From Craspedostauros australis (taxonomy: Eukaryota > Bacillariophyta > Bacillariophyceae > Mastogloiales > Achnanthaceae), in contig JAMXDE010000037.1 of assembly GCA_026770025.1 (NCBI GenBank), positions 496,001 to 560,000 on the forward strand: 64,000 bases of DNA, given 5' to 3'. This document shows, one piece after another, positions 32,227-43,852 of this stretch. The first letter of the stretch is position 1. The number at the start of each line of letters is the position of its first letter. The notes below the pieces were generated by a model. It ran no database searches. It was not told the origin of the DNA and saw only the letters and a list, made by a program, of their open reading frames with translations. The position numbers were made by a program, and so were the translations under genes.

Positions 32227-33934
32227 TCATATCCTCGGAACGGCAGCATCCAGAAAGATCTTCTTCGCGACGCCCGCCTTGTCCATGACGAAGAAGGAAG
32301 CATCCCAGAACTTGGCCAACGGTCCCGATGAGGCCTCCAGGTATCCCAGCAGACCAATCAGCCTTGGCCGTGATGGTCGTGATGTCCATGACGTCCGTGG
32401 TGGTGGACCATCGCTTGTCCTTGCATTCTATCTGCAGGATGTCTTTGAGGCTGTTCCCACCATTGGCTTGTCCATCGTACTGCATGGTGTACTGCTGAAT
32501 GGCGTTGACCAGGAAGCATGCGTCTTGGATGGCCTGATTGGCGTCCTGTCCCAGGAATGGTGGCATGGCGTGCGCCGCATCACCGCAGACAGTACGGATG
32601 GCGATCTTGTCTGCGCCAGTGCTTCCATTGCAGCCACGGTTGCGATTTCCGGTGGTGGCGATCATCGCCTTCGTACATCGCGCAAAGGGTTTGTGGAAGT
32701 AGATCCCCAACTCGAAGAATCGATCGGCCTTGTCGACGAGTCGATCGATGATGGTCCTTGTGGCGTGCGTGGAGGTCTTGGCATCATCGATCTGCTGTCA
32801 CATCTGTTGCTGGATGCGCTCGGCCTTGGATGATGGCTTCCAAGTGACGTTCTCGTCATCCTTGCTGACGGCGGGCTTGGAGAAGAGCAAGGCGTTGCGG
32901 AAAACGATGAAGCAGCATCGGGTGGTGCCGCGCTTGATGCCGCTGCGGTAGTTACCAGCGAGGCAGTAGGTGCCGTTGCCAAAGTGTTGCTGCAGGACGG
33001 AATCATGTGTAGTTGTGTTCGTTCCGTCGTCGCTACCGCGGTCGCTGTTGTTGTCGCTGTCTTCTTTGGCGACATCCTGGACGGCGTACCGGATGCGGAT
33101 GCCAGAGTACACAGCTGGAGAATTGCGTTGACTGTCTGATGGCGACCGCACATCGCCGTTGATGTACTGCTTGACGACGTTGTTGGCACCATCAAAGCCC
33201 ACCACCAGATTGTGCCAGTACGGCCCTTCTCTCGTTCCATCTTCAAACGCAAGATGGATGGCATCTCACGCCTCCATCTTTTCATATTCCACATTCATCA
33301 CTTGCTTTGCCACGATGCACGGGCGTTTTCTTCAGCTCCTCAAGCAGCGCCTCCTGCAACTCTTCTCGCATGATGGAGTATGGTACGCCATGACCTCGCC
33401 GTCCTCCTGGATCAGCGCCTTCGTCGTGTCGCCGCCCGCGTCCATGATCATCTGTCTGAGATTGAAGTGCAGCAGCTGGAGCTCCTCGTTGAATGAGATC
33501 CAGTTGGTGGTCTTGGACCGCACGATCGTCAACGGCAGCGCGACATCGGCCACCGCACGCTGCAGGGACGGATAGATCTGCTTCAGCACCGCCATGCCGC
33601 CGTTAAGCTGCACACCCGCACCTGCGGCGACGTCCAATTCTGGTTTCGCATCGAAGCATGTCGCATCGAAGCATATCACATCAATGTTGTGTGCATCGTT
33701 GCCGTTGTTGTTCTCGAAGGCATGTGCCAAGGAGAGATCGGCGATGCCACCACCGATGATTGCGATCTTCCGTATTGGTTGACGATTCTCATTCTCATTC
33801 CCATTCCTGTTGCTTCTGCTGCTTCGCCTCTGCGTTGGAGTGAGGATGACGGGGATGATGACAGTGAGTCCGTTGCCACCAACATGCACGCAATGTAGAT
33901 GGCACCAATCATCCTCTATTGATGCATCAACCAC
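32227..33934 (-). pseudogene. FAD monooxygenase pseudogene, unit E, full-length layout
   Basis: The copy is full length in layout: RKIAIIGGGIADLSLAHAF (about 33720-33770), GAGVQLNGGMAVLKQIYPSL, NEELQLLHFNLRQM, then VGFDGANNVVKQYI, and GDAAHAMPPFLGQD near 32525-32570. It lacks the 1-base insertion found in A, B and G at the MDAGGDTT position, so the first frame runs on for about 200 codons. Breaks remain near 33350-33390 (frame change before SIMREELQEALL), at a stop near 33290, and at the shared TGA (32798-32800). In FLGQD the last Gly of the motif is replaced by Asp. Confidence 0.74.
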
Positions 33935-34988
33935 GTCGTTGGTGTCATTGTTGCCAATGCTGCCGTTGCTGTGATTCTTCTGGTTGTGGCTGTCTCCGCG
34001 ATTGGGCGATCAATGAGTGAGGAACCAAGTCAACCAGCTGGCATTGTTCGAAGTCTCTGGAGAGAGTGTTGGTATACGTACTCTGTGGATAGACACTTGA
34101 TGGCAACGGTGATCATCAGTGAGTTTTGCGGTTGTGATGATCTGTATCAGTCTTCTGCAGCGATGTCTGCAACAGGAGCACCACCATGGCCATCGTCATC
34201 ATCATCGCCACAGAACGAATCCTCTCGCACACGCTCCGTGTTGATGGGAAGACTGATGGTTGATTCATTCGCCACAGAGTTCGCAATGATTGTGTGAGGC
34301 GAGATGAGTCCTGGATACGTTTGTTGTCGATTGAAACACGAATGGTGTCACCATCGTCATCACCATCGTCACCACCATCGTCATGTTCTCGACAAAACGC
34401 TGGAAACGTCTCTGATGTCCGCCAAAGAAGTCATCGTGGTGGATTCTCCACATCGTGGATCCGCCCATTCTGGTCGTTCCATGACATCCAACGGCCGAAG
34501 TACATAGTATGCATTCGTATGGCATACTGGTTGACTCCCCCAAGACCATCACAGAGGGATGTGTCTATTCATATTACACGAACTATGGTATCACATGAAG
34601 AGGCACAACTGCACAGCGTGGCCAAGTTGGGCGCGATCGAACGTCGTATCGTGCGAGCGAGCGAGCGAGCTAGCCAGCTTCAGATCATGATGTGGCTGTC
34701 CACGGTCGTTCCATGCCATACCATACCATACCATACACCATGGTGGAACTGCGCAAGTCCATGCAGGCGTGTTGACTGACGGCACGTTGCTTCGTGATGA
34801 ATGCACAGGATCATGAAATGGAAGAGAGCAACTAATTTGGGACTACATACTCTGCCTGCTCTACCAGCTCTACTCGCATGATTGTATCGCCAACAGCAGC
34901 AATCAGCAACAATCAACAATAATCAGCAACAATCGGCATCAGCCGTAACCGAAGCAACAACAGTGACGACAGCGACAACAAGAAAAGG
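33935..34988 (+). promoter_or_regulatory. Divergent upstream region between MO copy E and LRR gene F
   Basis: This is the same sequence as 22037-23090 as far as I can see, including the small ORF at 34585-34779 (64 codons) and the (CCATA)n tract near 34713-34740. Identity of more than 1 kb between distant units points to a very recent exchange or to an assembly duplication. Confidence 0.5.
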
Positions 34989-36362
34989 ATGAACCGCAAC
35001 ATGGATGATGTCGCGAACGCCAATACCAACAGCGATCATGACCCAGACTTCAAGACTTTCTGGAAGCAACTCCATGGAAAAGAGCTGCCACCGAAGACCG
35101 TGTTCACACCGTGGTACCCACGAGCAGAGCAGATTGACTGCTACAGTGTCACACCCAAGCGGATGGAACACTGGGACATGGCCGTCGAAGCAGGATACAC
35201 TTATGACGACCTGGAGTCGATGCAGTGGAACAAGAACGTTGCTTTATCACCTCATGTTCTACTGACTTGTTTGTCTCACCAGTGCTGCGGGCGGATGCGC
35301 ATTCTAGACCCGTTTCTGGAATTCGGCACCATTGACCAATTCGGAGAAGAAGACAAGCAAGCGATTCGCTTCGTAATTCGATTGGCTGCCGAACACCCAC
35401 CCAAATCTTCATCCCACGAAGGCATCCAATTGAATAAGTCCTTCGTGGAGATGAAGCAGCTCCACGATATCCCTCTTGTGGCACGTCGTGTGGATTTGTG
35501 GCATTGTGATCTTGTTGATTGCGACAAGCTCATGTTCAACATCTCACAAAACTCGAAACATGTTGTGCTAAATGACTGCAAGCTCGCCAATGGGGGTACC
35601 GATTTGTGCCGATGGCTGTCTCCAAACAATTGCAGCATCACCGAAGTATCCTTCGTATCCACCCGTATCACTTGTGATAGCTTGGCAAAGCTATTCCAGT
35701 CAAACAAGCGCATCAACCAGCTCAAAATCGATTGGTCGTGGCTCTCTATGTTCCAACGAATCTACTCACGACAAGAAATCGAGCAGATCATCCAACTTCT
35801 TTCAGATTCATCGCACCTGAAGAAGCTCACGATTTCCAATCTTTGGAACGCGTTATCGCGACAAGAACGGGGTGCATGGTTCGACATTTTGATATCGCTT
35901 CTGGGAAACAAGAGCTTGTCATCTCTCACATACTGGGAGTTCTGGGATCTTGGCATGTTTGAGCTTCCGCCTGAGACCCTCTCAGCACAAATGAAAGCAT
36001 TTCAGCAAGCCTTGGAGCAGACTACCCAACTCACCTATCTCTCCATTTCTCTGCGCCTGCCCAACGAACACGCCCGTGTGTACAACGCACTTGTTACACG
36101 TATCTTGTGGCGGAACTATCGCAACACGGCGAAAGCGATGCTGTGTTCCCTTCCAACATGGTCGCGGCCACTGACATTGTTTGGGGAGATGCTGATTAGG
36201 ACAAGCAGACGTTGCAACATATTGGGTACATACAATCCCACGAACGAGACTTTCCATCTTCTGTTGCAGGGCAGTGAGATGTTGAAGCAGGCATGGGACG
36301 ACAAGAGAGAGGATCGGCTCGTTCAACTTGAGACAGATTCCACTGCCCACGAGAAGAACTAG
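34989..36362 (+). CDS. LRR protein, unit F
   Basis: The predicted protein has 457 residues. It follows unit C closely at both ends but differs in short clustered blocks: TPWYPRAEQ for TPQCTPAEQ, MQWNKNVALS for MRRHKHIALS, and TCLSHQCCGRMRILDP. LRR blocks lie at about residues 165-250. The TAG after HEKN is shared with C. The clustered rather than scattered differences suggest block exchange or diversifying change in the exposed N-terminal region. Confidence 0.76.
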   Translation: MNRNMDDVANANTNSDHDPDFKTFWKQLHGKELPPKTVFTPWYPRAEQIDCYSVTPKRMEHWDMAVEAGYTYDDLESMQWNKNVALSPHVLLTCLSHQCCGRMRILDPFLEFGTIDQFGEEDKQAIRFVIRLAAEHPPKSSSHEGIQLNKSFVEMKQLHDIPLVARRVDLWHCDLVDCDKLMFNISQNSKHVVLNDCKLANGGTDLCRWLSPNNCSITEVSFVSTRITCDSLAKLFQSNKRINQLKIDWSWLSMFQRIYSRQEIEQIIQLLSDSSHLKKLTISNLWNALSRQERGAWFDILISLLGNKSLSSLTYWEFWDLGMFELPPETLSAQMKAFQQALEQTTQLTYLSISLRLPNEHARVYNALVTRILWRNYRNTAKAMLCSLPTWSRPLTLFGEMLIRTSRRCNILGTYNPTNETFHLLLQGSEMLKQAWDDKREDRLVQLETDSTAHEKN

Positions 36363-36791
36363 CAAAGACGAGATGCTGCCTGGAATAGATCAAAGCGCTT
36401 CTGCCAGAGCATCGGAAGTGACAGCGGACTGGCCATACTCGTCAAAGCGACGAAGGTTCCGCTTGACAGTTTGCAAGGAAAGGTGGAGTGCACCAATGAT
36501 TGAGATAGTACGGGTACGTTCGATGTCACGCGCACAATAGGATACTGTGCAGCCTTCTTCCGATTACTTGTAATGCGTTGGTCGAGCATGGGCGTACTCG
36601 ATGCATGTGTACTCGTGTTCGTGGCACAGAAACAAGGGTGATGGTTGGGTGATTGTGATTGCGTGCGGTAATTGGCGAGTAGAATGGAATGTCTAGATTG
36701 TATGAGTATGGCTGGTCCATCAACAGCAAGCGAAAGCTGTCCACAGAACCTATCTGCATCACATCACGATTTTACATTGCTCTACACATTC

Positions 36792-37560
36792 TCATATCCT
36801 CGGAATGGCAGCATCCAGAAAGATCTTCTTCGCAACGCCCCGTCTTGTCGATGACGAAGAAAGACACATCCCGGAACTTGGTCAACGGCCCCGGCGAGGC
36901 CTCCAGGTACCCCAGCAGCCCAGCCTTGGCCGTGGCACCTGTGATGTCCATGATGCTCGTGGTGGTAGGCCATCGCTTGTCCTTGTATTCTGTCTTCAGG
37001 ATATTTTTGAGGCTGTTGCCACCATTGGCTTGTCCATCGTACTGCATGGTGTACTGCTGAATGGCGTTGGCCAGACAGTAGGCATCTTGGATGGCCTGAT
37101 TGGTGCCCTGTCCAAGGAACGGGGGCATGGCGTGCGCCGCATCACCGCAGGCAATCAGGACGGCGACCTTGTCTGCGCCAGTGCTTCCATTGCAGTCACA
37201 GTTGCGATTTCCGGTGGTGGCTATCATCGCCTTGGTCCATCGCGCAAAGGGTTTGTGGAAGTAGATCCCCAACTCGAAGAAACGATCGGCATTGTCGATG
37301 AGTCGATCGGTGATGGCCTTGTGATGTGCGTGCGGATCATGGCACCATCGATCTGCTGTCGCATCTGTTGCTGGATGCGTTTGGCCTCGGATGATGCCTT
37401 CCAAGCGACGTTGTTGTCATTGGTGTCGCTGTTGTCGTTATTGCTGATGTTGTTGTTGTTCTCGGAAGCATGCGCCAAGGAGAGACCGGCGATGCCACCA
37501 CCGATCACGGCGTTCTTCCGTATTGGTTGGTGGTTCCCACTCCCCTCCCACTCTCATTGC
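36792..37560 (-). pseudogene. FAD monooxygenase pseudogene, unit F, internally deleted, keeps CGA
   Basis: N-terminal VIGGGIAGLSLAHASENN joins, through an Asn/Asp run, to VAWKASSEAKRIQQQM as in the other deleted copies. It is the only copy that reads CGA (Arg) at 37359-37361 where all others have TGA. The frame then breaks further on, near 37310. GDAAHAMPPFLGQG is near 37090-37135. Unique sequence begins within about 150 bases of its 5' side, so the tandem array stops here on the right. Confidence 0.7.
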
Positions 37561-37599
37561 TGCTGCTGCTTCGCTTCTTTGATGCAGTGAGGATGACAG

Positions 37600-38380
37600 G
37601 TATGACGGGGATGGTGACAACAGAGTGTTCGTTGCCACCACCGTGCACGCAATGTGGATGACGCCCCTGATGCGTCTGCGCAGTCACTCCACAAAGTCGA
37701 TGTTCTCGCAGCCACGGCGTCATTCACGTACGACTAGATCGACTCAATAGATTTTGATGGTTCCATGATTCGATCGAAGACCGATTGCACAAGAAAAGAA
37801 AGATACTGAATTGGACAGAACGCAGAAAGATACCGTTCAGGCGAAACAAAACAAAGAAGAACGAGAACCCTTGACACGACAGACCTCGTCATCCATCACA
37901 ACACAACGCAACACGCGAAGCAGCAATGCACAACAGTTTGCACTCTTCGAGAGAGAAGGGACGAACGACCAGGAATGCCATCATCGTCAGCAACACATCA
38001 CCAGAGACACAGGCACACCGATCAGCCTTGGATGGACACGAGACCCTTGCATCCACATCCACAACCAAACAAGGCAGAGAGTACGATCACGTGTGCCCGT
38101 AAACAACGACGACAACGAAACAAACAGGATTGCTCTTGAGCCCAAAGCAAATCATCCATGAGAAACTTCTGATCGGCAGAGAGACTCCTCCTCCACACAT
38201 CGCCGATGACGACAACAACGTTAGCAATTGCCTTCGTCAACGACTCTGCCATCGCAGAAGCTCTCCTCATAAGCACCATACCTCAACAACCATCATACAA
38301 AACAACCAAAGCACATCGCCAGCAACCCAACCAACCCATGCAGTCATTCAATTGCCAACAGGACAACCAACAGCACAACC
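37600..38380. other. Right edge of the first array half, no supported gene
   Basis: Homology to the units ends near 37720. A 116-codon plus-strand frame (37811-38161) is rich in Gln, Asn, Arg and Thr, and has no recognisable domain or conservation evidence in the window. The last 150 bases are CA-rich and would serve as the leader of the next gene. Confidence 0.35.
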
Positions 38381-40464
38381 ATGATCACATTTGACAACAA
38401 ACTCAATGAAATCGCCCAAGGATTCAAGCGGAACATCAAGGTGGAGGGTCGCAAGTACCATCTCAAGATGCACAAGGATTGCTTCGTGGGTTCCGAAGCT
38501 GTGGACTTCTTGATCACCAGTGGTCAGGCACCGAGCCGCGACGAAGCGGTCATTCTGTGCAAGGCTCTGCTGGGCGCACCAACGACATTCATGTGGCCTC
38601 CAAGGTCTGGCCGTTGGATGAAAACAATATCACTTTGTTGAATCACGTCCATCCACCGGAATGACAGGATCCTATTTCAGAAAAGGGAGATGATTCCTAC
38701 GATCTGGTCGTCTTCGGTGGTGGTACGGCCGGTCTCATCACAGCGGGTGGATCGGCAGGTGTCGGCGCACGCGTCGCAATGGTTGAGAATCGCATGTTGG
38801 GCGTTGATTGGTACGTGCGAATTATTTGTTCAGGGGTAGCAACGCAATCTGATCGAAGATTGCGATTCATCGCATGAATGTGCCGCATTGCTGTGCGGCA
38901 TTTGAATTTGATGATTGGAAATATCGTCATTCTCATAATTGCCGTCGTTACCGTCTTCACTGCTGACGTTCCTCCCCGGAATCCATACACAATCGCATGC
39001 ACAATCGCAATGTACGGCTCCATACCCGCGCATCGTAAATTGCACACTGCAACATCACAGTCTCAATGTTTGTTGCGTGCCGTCGAAGGCTATCATTCAT
39101 TCGGCGAACCTTGCGCACACCATCCGCGGCGACATGGACCATCTGAACAACGCAGGCATCTTCGTGGACCCATCCGCGGTGCGCGTCGATTTTGAACGCG
39201 TCATGGAACGCATACGCGAGGTGCGCAGCGACATCAGTCATCACGATTCCGCAGAACGGTACTCCAAGGAACTCGGCGTCGAGATCTTCATTGGGCGTGG
39301 AAAGTTCACCTCCGAACGCACCATCGAAGTCAACGGCCGCACTCTGAAATTCAAACGTGCCGCGATTGCGACCAGCGGATACCCGACGCTCATTCCAATG
39401 GTAGGACTCAAGGAGCTTTACGAAAAGGCCAACACACCGCCGTCTGCCGATGAAGCCGTGTCGCGTCCCATCGTCATGACCAACGAGACCGTCTTCAACA
39501 TGACGAAGCAACCGAAGAACATGATCGTCATTGGTGCCGGCGTGATCGGAATGGAACTGGCGCAAGCCATGCAGCGGTTGGGAACTTCGGTGACCGTGCC
39601 GGGTCGATCCGGCAAGGTGCTGCCAAAGGAAGACGAGGACATGACAGAGGTCGTCAAGCAACAGATGGTCAAGGATGGCATCCAATTCCTCTTCAATGTC
39701 AAGGAGTACAAGGAAGTGGCATTGACCGGCAAGATCCCGGATAATGGATACCCCGAGATGAAATGACGTTGCTGGAGAAGGGGGCGTCAGCAGGCACGAC
39801 CGAGTTGGTCTTTGATGCATTGCTGGTCGCTGCCGGACGTCGTCCAAACGTCGCGGGCATGGACTTGGAACTTGGCAAGGTGAAGTACGACAACGAGAAG
39901 ACTGTCTTTGTCAACGCCAAGCTACAGACAAGTAACAGCCGCGTGTACGGAGTCGGAGACTGCTGCTCCGACTTCAAGTTCACCCGCGCCGCCGACTTCA
40001 TGCCCCGCGCCGTCATCCGCCACTCCCTGTTCTTCGGCAAGGAGAAGATGTCCAAGCTGCTGATCCCGTACGCCACATTCACAAGCCCCGAAATCGCGAG
40101 CATCGGGCTGTACGGCAAGGATCTGGATGAGCGTGAGATCCCGTACACCGTCATTGAGAAGCACTTCAAGGACAACGATCGGGCCATTCTGGATGACAAG
40201 ACGGCAGGCTTTGTTCGGTTCCGGGTTGACAAGGCCATGATCCTGGGCGCCTCTGTTGTGGGAGAAGGTGCCGGCAACATGATCTCCGAAGTCACGCTGG
40301 CCATTCAATCTGGCACAAGCATCACCGCATTATCCGCCGTCATCCATCCTTATCCGATGACGGCAGAAGTCCTGCGGCAATCGGGAGATGTCTACAACAA
40401 GGCTCGACTCACAACAGCGGTGAAGAAGCTGCTGTGCGGCATGGTGAAGCTACAATTCAAATAA
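38381..40464 (+). pseudogene. DEP domain fused to mercuric-reductase-like flavoprotein, pseudogene with one intron
   Basis: Residues 1-70 form a DEP domain (KYHLKMHKDCFVGSEAVDFL), a membrane or signalling anchor. A class I pyridine nucleotide-disulfide oxidoreductase follows, with FGGGTAGLITAGGSAGVGARVAMVE for FAD, VIGAGVIGMELAQAM for NAD(P)H, VYGVGDC, and a C-terminal dimer interface (FTSPEIASIGLYG, HPYPMTAEVLRQSGD). A GT-AG intron at 38811-39060 splits the active site. Joining the exons gives VDCLNVCCVPSK, the CX4C redox disulfide typical of mercuric reductases, with an extra Cys. Lesions are a lost base near 38570, TGA at 38662-38664 (Trp expected), and a lost base near 39757. The fusion architecture is clear, but the gene is broken unless these are sequence errors. 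Confidence 0.8.
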
Positions 40465-42059
40465 TCCTCGAAACGTCCAACCTCTCTGTGTATTATCCCT
40501 CCAATCTTTGCAACAGTCCGCCACACCATCCCCATGACCAAGACGGCTTGTGCTCTCGCTAGCGATCGTGCTCTTCGTGCATGTAGCTGTGCGCCGGAGG
40601 GGGATCTCCGAGTGAACAGGGGCTCCTCACGGTATCAGCAGTTGTGCTGAAAGCCATCTCTAGCTCATCTCACCGCATCGAAGTTTAATGCGCATACTTG
40701 GAAGATGGAACATGAACAGAAATAGAATGGGCGAAAGTTCGAAGGGGAGACCTTTGCGACCATGGTTCTCGAAGACTTGTGTTCGTATCCGTGCACTCCA
40801 TGGAAGAATGTACGTGCGCGAGGTCGTAATACTCTGGAGAGTAGTAGTTCATGAGTACCGACTCTGCGGTTGCTTTGGGAGAGGGTGATGGGATGCTATG
40901 GACATTAAGCACGTGACTGTCTGTTTGTAACTTTGTGCATGATGTTCTGTGCACGTTTGCATTTGTCTGTCTGTCTGTCTGTCTATCAATCACCGACGAT
41001 GCCTTGGCGATGCTGTGTCCAAAGAGGGCGGCCCAAAGCAGAGCAGAGAAGAGTAGTCGCAGAGTACTTCAGTTCACCAAGAGTGTCATGTGTTACCGGT
41101 AGTCTACTCCAGTCGACCACCTCTCTCAAGAGAGCGGAAGTAGTTTTGATCGTTGATTCAGTCCATGTGCTCTGATCATCGAGCGGCCCAACTTTCAAGA
41201 AAATGAAATGAAGTACAGGACTCTCCTCTCCTCTTCCCTACTCTATTCCAGAGTACTCTCTTCAAGAGCCTGCTTCTCCGTCTGCATTTCTCATGCAAAC
41301 TGTCGAATCTATTATATCACACTATATTCCCTTCCCTCCACTGCCTGCCAACCAAGATATGTATCTTCGGGCGATAGTGTGAAGAGTCGTGTGCCTACCA
41401 TATGTACCACACATACTCGCACTGGTAGACCTCGGCCTATTTCATCTGTTGTATTCTCCTCGTATTGCGCGTAGATTTGAATGATATGGTACGTGAAACT
41501 CGTAAGTTGCAGCGTGTACTAGCTATGCTCGCACTCCTGCTGTCGCCGATCACCGCCAACGGCGGATGACTGCGAAACCGATAGTGAGCACGTTTCTAGT
41601 CTTGGATGCAAGTCTATCCACATTCGAGTCCTGAGTGCTCGGCAGAGTTGAGTCGTTTCAAGATGTCATTCTGACGAAATTCCGTGGACAAACGCAGAAC
41701 CAAAAGTGTCAATCTTCCACGATGGGAAACGTGTGAGAAACACGCGAGTGATGAGGAAAAGGAGACGCAGCCCAATGACCATCACAGACAAAGCCGAAGC
41801 AATGCGCATGGAGAGTACACCGTACGTATGATACGATCTACATCCACGATCATCGACCCCACCAACGAGCAACACTCCTGCCCCCTGCGCTTGGCCGATC
41901 AGAGAACTTGGAGAATTGCAACTCGCACCGTTGAGGAGAGCGATCTGCAGAATTGTCGCGGACAAATAGAACCAATCCAGGCAGCCCACAATGAAGGAGA
42001 AGGACGATCTCTCCACGAATAGAGACAGAGAGAGCAGCCAGCTCAAGAGACACATCACC
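40465..42059. other. Intergenic region of about 1.6 kb, no supported gene
   Basis: Only short frames without features are present. A (GTCT)n microsatellite lies near 40964-40984. The last 70 bases are the leader of the MTFP1-family gene; an in-frame upstream ATG at 41991 would add 23 charged residues. Confidence 0.5.
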
Positions 42060-42644
42060 ATGGCAGCATCATCGTCATCACCGTCATCATCATCGTTATC
42101 ATCAAGCGCACCACCGAAGGCCTCCAAAGACGGTGACAGCACGCTGCCGCCGCACAACATCTTCCGCGACTCGCCGCTGCGATACTTGGGATACGCCAAT
42201 GAAGTCGGCGAATCCTTCCGTTACCAATACCCGCGTTGGGTGATGCCCAGTTACGTCTTGGCCTTCGGATATTGCTTCGCCGACACCTGCACGACGGGGT
42301 ACGACACGTACAATACGACGCAGAAAACCGTGCCAACAGCCGTGTCGACGATGGACGTGATGCTGTGGCAATCGCTGGCCAGTGTGGGAATTCCGGGCAT
42401 GACGATCAATCTCATCGTGCGGTCGTCGCGGTTTGCCTTGGCGCGGACGCCGATGGCGGTCCCTGCCATGGCAGCCAAGTGGATGCCGACGTTCGTGGGG
42501 TTGGCCAGCATTCCTTTCATCATTCATCCGATTGACACCGTCGTTGACCATTTCATGGATGCGACGTATCGGTCGTGGACTGGACAGTTGTTGACGAAGG
42601 AGGTAGAAGACATCACCACCAAAGTCGACCGACGAGAGGAATGA
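42060..42644 (+). CDS. MTFP1: Mitochondrial fission process protein 1 family (MTFP1/MTP18)
   Basis: The predicted protein has 194 residues. After a Ser-rich N-terminus comes the family core: FRDSPLRYLGYANEVGESFR, a first hydrophobic segment around VMPSYVLAFGYCFADT, MLWQSLASVGIPGMTINLIV, and the signature KWMPTFVGLASIPFIIHPID with VDHFMDATYR. Known members are inner-membrane proteins of mitochondria that promote fission, usually about 160-200 residues, which fits. I chose the ATG at 42060 because its context (CACCATGG) is stronger than that of 41991. No breaks are seen. It is convergent with the small gene on its right. Confidence 0.9.
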   Translation: MAASSSSPSSSSLSSSAPPKASKDGDSTLPPHNIFRDSPLRYLGYANEVGESFRYQYPRWVMPSYVLAFGYCFADTCTTGYDTYNTTQKTVPTAVSTMDVMLWQSLASVGIPGMTINLIVRSSRFALARTPMAVPAMAAKWMPTFVGLASIPFIIHPIDTVVDHFMDATYRSWTGQLLTKEVEDITTKVDRREE

Positions 42645-42994
42645 TCGAATGTTGGAGGGAGGTGCGATGGATCAGCGCAAGAGTATTGCGTTGGAGGAAA
42701 CGACACCGGGAATAGGACAGCAGAATGGTCTGGCGCTGTTCGGACGGTCGCCATTCTGTTGGATGTTTGATGTATGGTACAGTTCTGAAAGACTCACGCA
42801 AGCTCAAAGCGACAATCGAGCATCAACCAATGAGACAAATGTGATTGTTGACACATGAAATGATGCGCGTCCGTGCAGTTAATTGTAGCGTACGAGCATG
42901 CTTGGACGTATGGGCTATTTCATTTCACTCTGTTCTTGCTCGACGTGATGGAACGGATCATCGCGCTGTGTATATGTGTGGCCACTGCTGGTTT
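42645..42994. other. Convergent 3' spacer, no gene seen
   Basis: About 350 bp separate two genes that end toward each other. Only short featureless frames are present. It presumably holds both 3' ends. Confidence 0.45.
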
Positions 42995-43474
42995 TCACCG
43001 AATCATCCCTGCAAGCAACAGGAATTGAATCAGTTCATCCAGCTGCCTATAGATGCGCATCGATTGGCCCGATTTGGATATCTTGACTACCTCTATCCAC
43101 GCGCCCTTGAGGGTGGACTTGGTTTTGTAGTGGGTGCTTGAGAAGGATTTGAGAAACCGTCCAACGTCACAATCCATCGAACCTTCGTACCGCAGGAACT
43201 GCTCGCCCAGCGCCGTCATCTTGTAGCCAAATGGATTGCAGCCAGCCGGGATGATCCAGTCGGCGAGGCTGCCGCCGCGGATCTGCAGTGGCATTGTGCT
43301 CATCGATGATTTGGCAACGAACGCAGATGGCCGATCCTTGTGGAGATGGAATGCGCCATGCGAGGCTTCTGAATGAACCGAGGATGGATGAGCGTGGCAT
43401 CCGCAGTGGGACATCGCAGTGATCATCACCGCGATGACGGCGAACAGAGAATACGAATGGCGCGTTCGTGCCAT
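42995..43474 (-). CDS. Small secreted or plastid-targeted protein of unknown function
   Basis: The predicted protein has 159 residues and starts MARTRHSYSLFAVIAVMITA, a clear signal peptide with a hydrophobic core at residues 9-22, followed by a His/Ser-rich region. LQIRGGSLADWIIPAGCNPFGYKM then introduces a conserved-looking compact domain (EQFLRYEGSMDCDVGRFLKS, KTKSTLKGAWIEVVKISKSGQSMRIYRQLDEL). The IRGG motif after a leader is common in diatom plastid and secretory proteins. I do not recognise the family. The frame is open 69 codons further upstream, but this ATG puts the signal peptide at the N-terminus. Confidence 0.65.
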   Translation of the reverse strand: MARTRHSYSLFAVIAVMITAMSHCGCHAHPSSVHSEASHGAFHLHKDRPSAFVAKSSMSTMPLQIRGGSLADWIIPAGCNPFGYKMTALGEQFLRYEGSMDCDVGRFLKSFSSTHYKTKSTLKGAWIEVVKISKSGQSMRIYRQLDELIQFLLLAGMIR

Positions 43475-43852
43475 CTTTGCGTTGCTTGGAATTGCGTCTC
43501 TTTGGTTGTGATGATGCTCGTCGTTGGTGCGAATGCACAATGGTACTCGCATGTGAGTACGAGTATGGCAAAGTGCACCTTTGAATATTATTATAGAATA
43601 GTACTCTACTCTGCGTGTGTCGTTTGTACTCGCAGTATGGTACGTTGCCCGATTGCGGAACGGGACGGGAACAACAACCAATGTTGAAGAGGGCCTCTCT
43701 GTGTTGGAGATGTGGACGACATGGACGATACCAACGCCAACAATGAGGGATGCGGATCCAATGTGCGTGACCGTTTCGATGGTTTGGACTTTTAGTCCAT
43801 TGAATCAATCGCCGTGTCTCTCTCTCTGATGGATCCGTTGATTGATTGTTCG
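43475..43852. other. Left edge of the second array half
   Basis: The first part is the 5' region of the small secreted protein gene. From about 43690 the sequence matches the tail of unit A (17690-17867), so a large-type unit once lay upstream of unit G. No gene is supported. Confidence 0.4.

Noticed and set aside
38811-39060. Treating the stretch between the DEP part and the oxidoreductase as a disrupting insertion
   Set aside because: It begins GTACGT, ends ACAG, and its removal restores the CX4C active site in frame, so an intron is the better reading.
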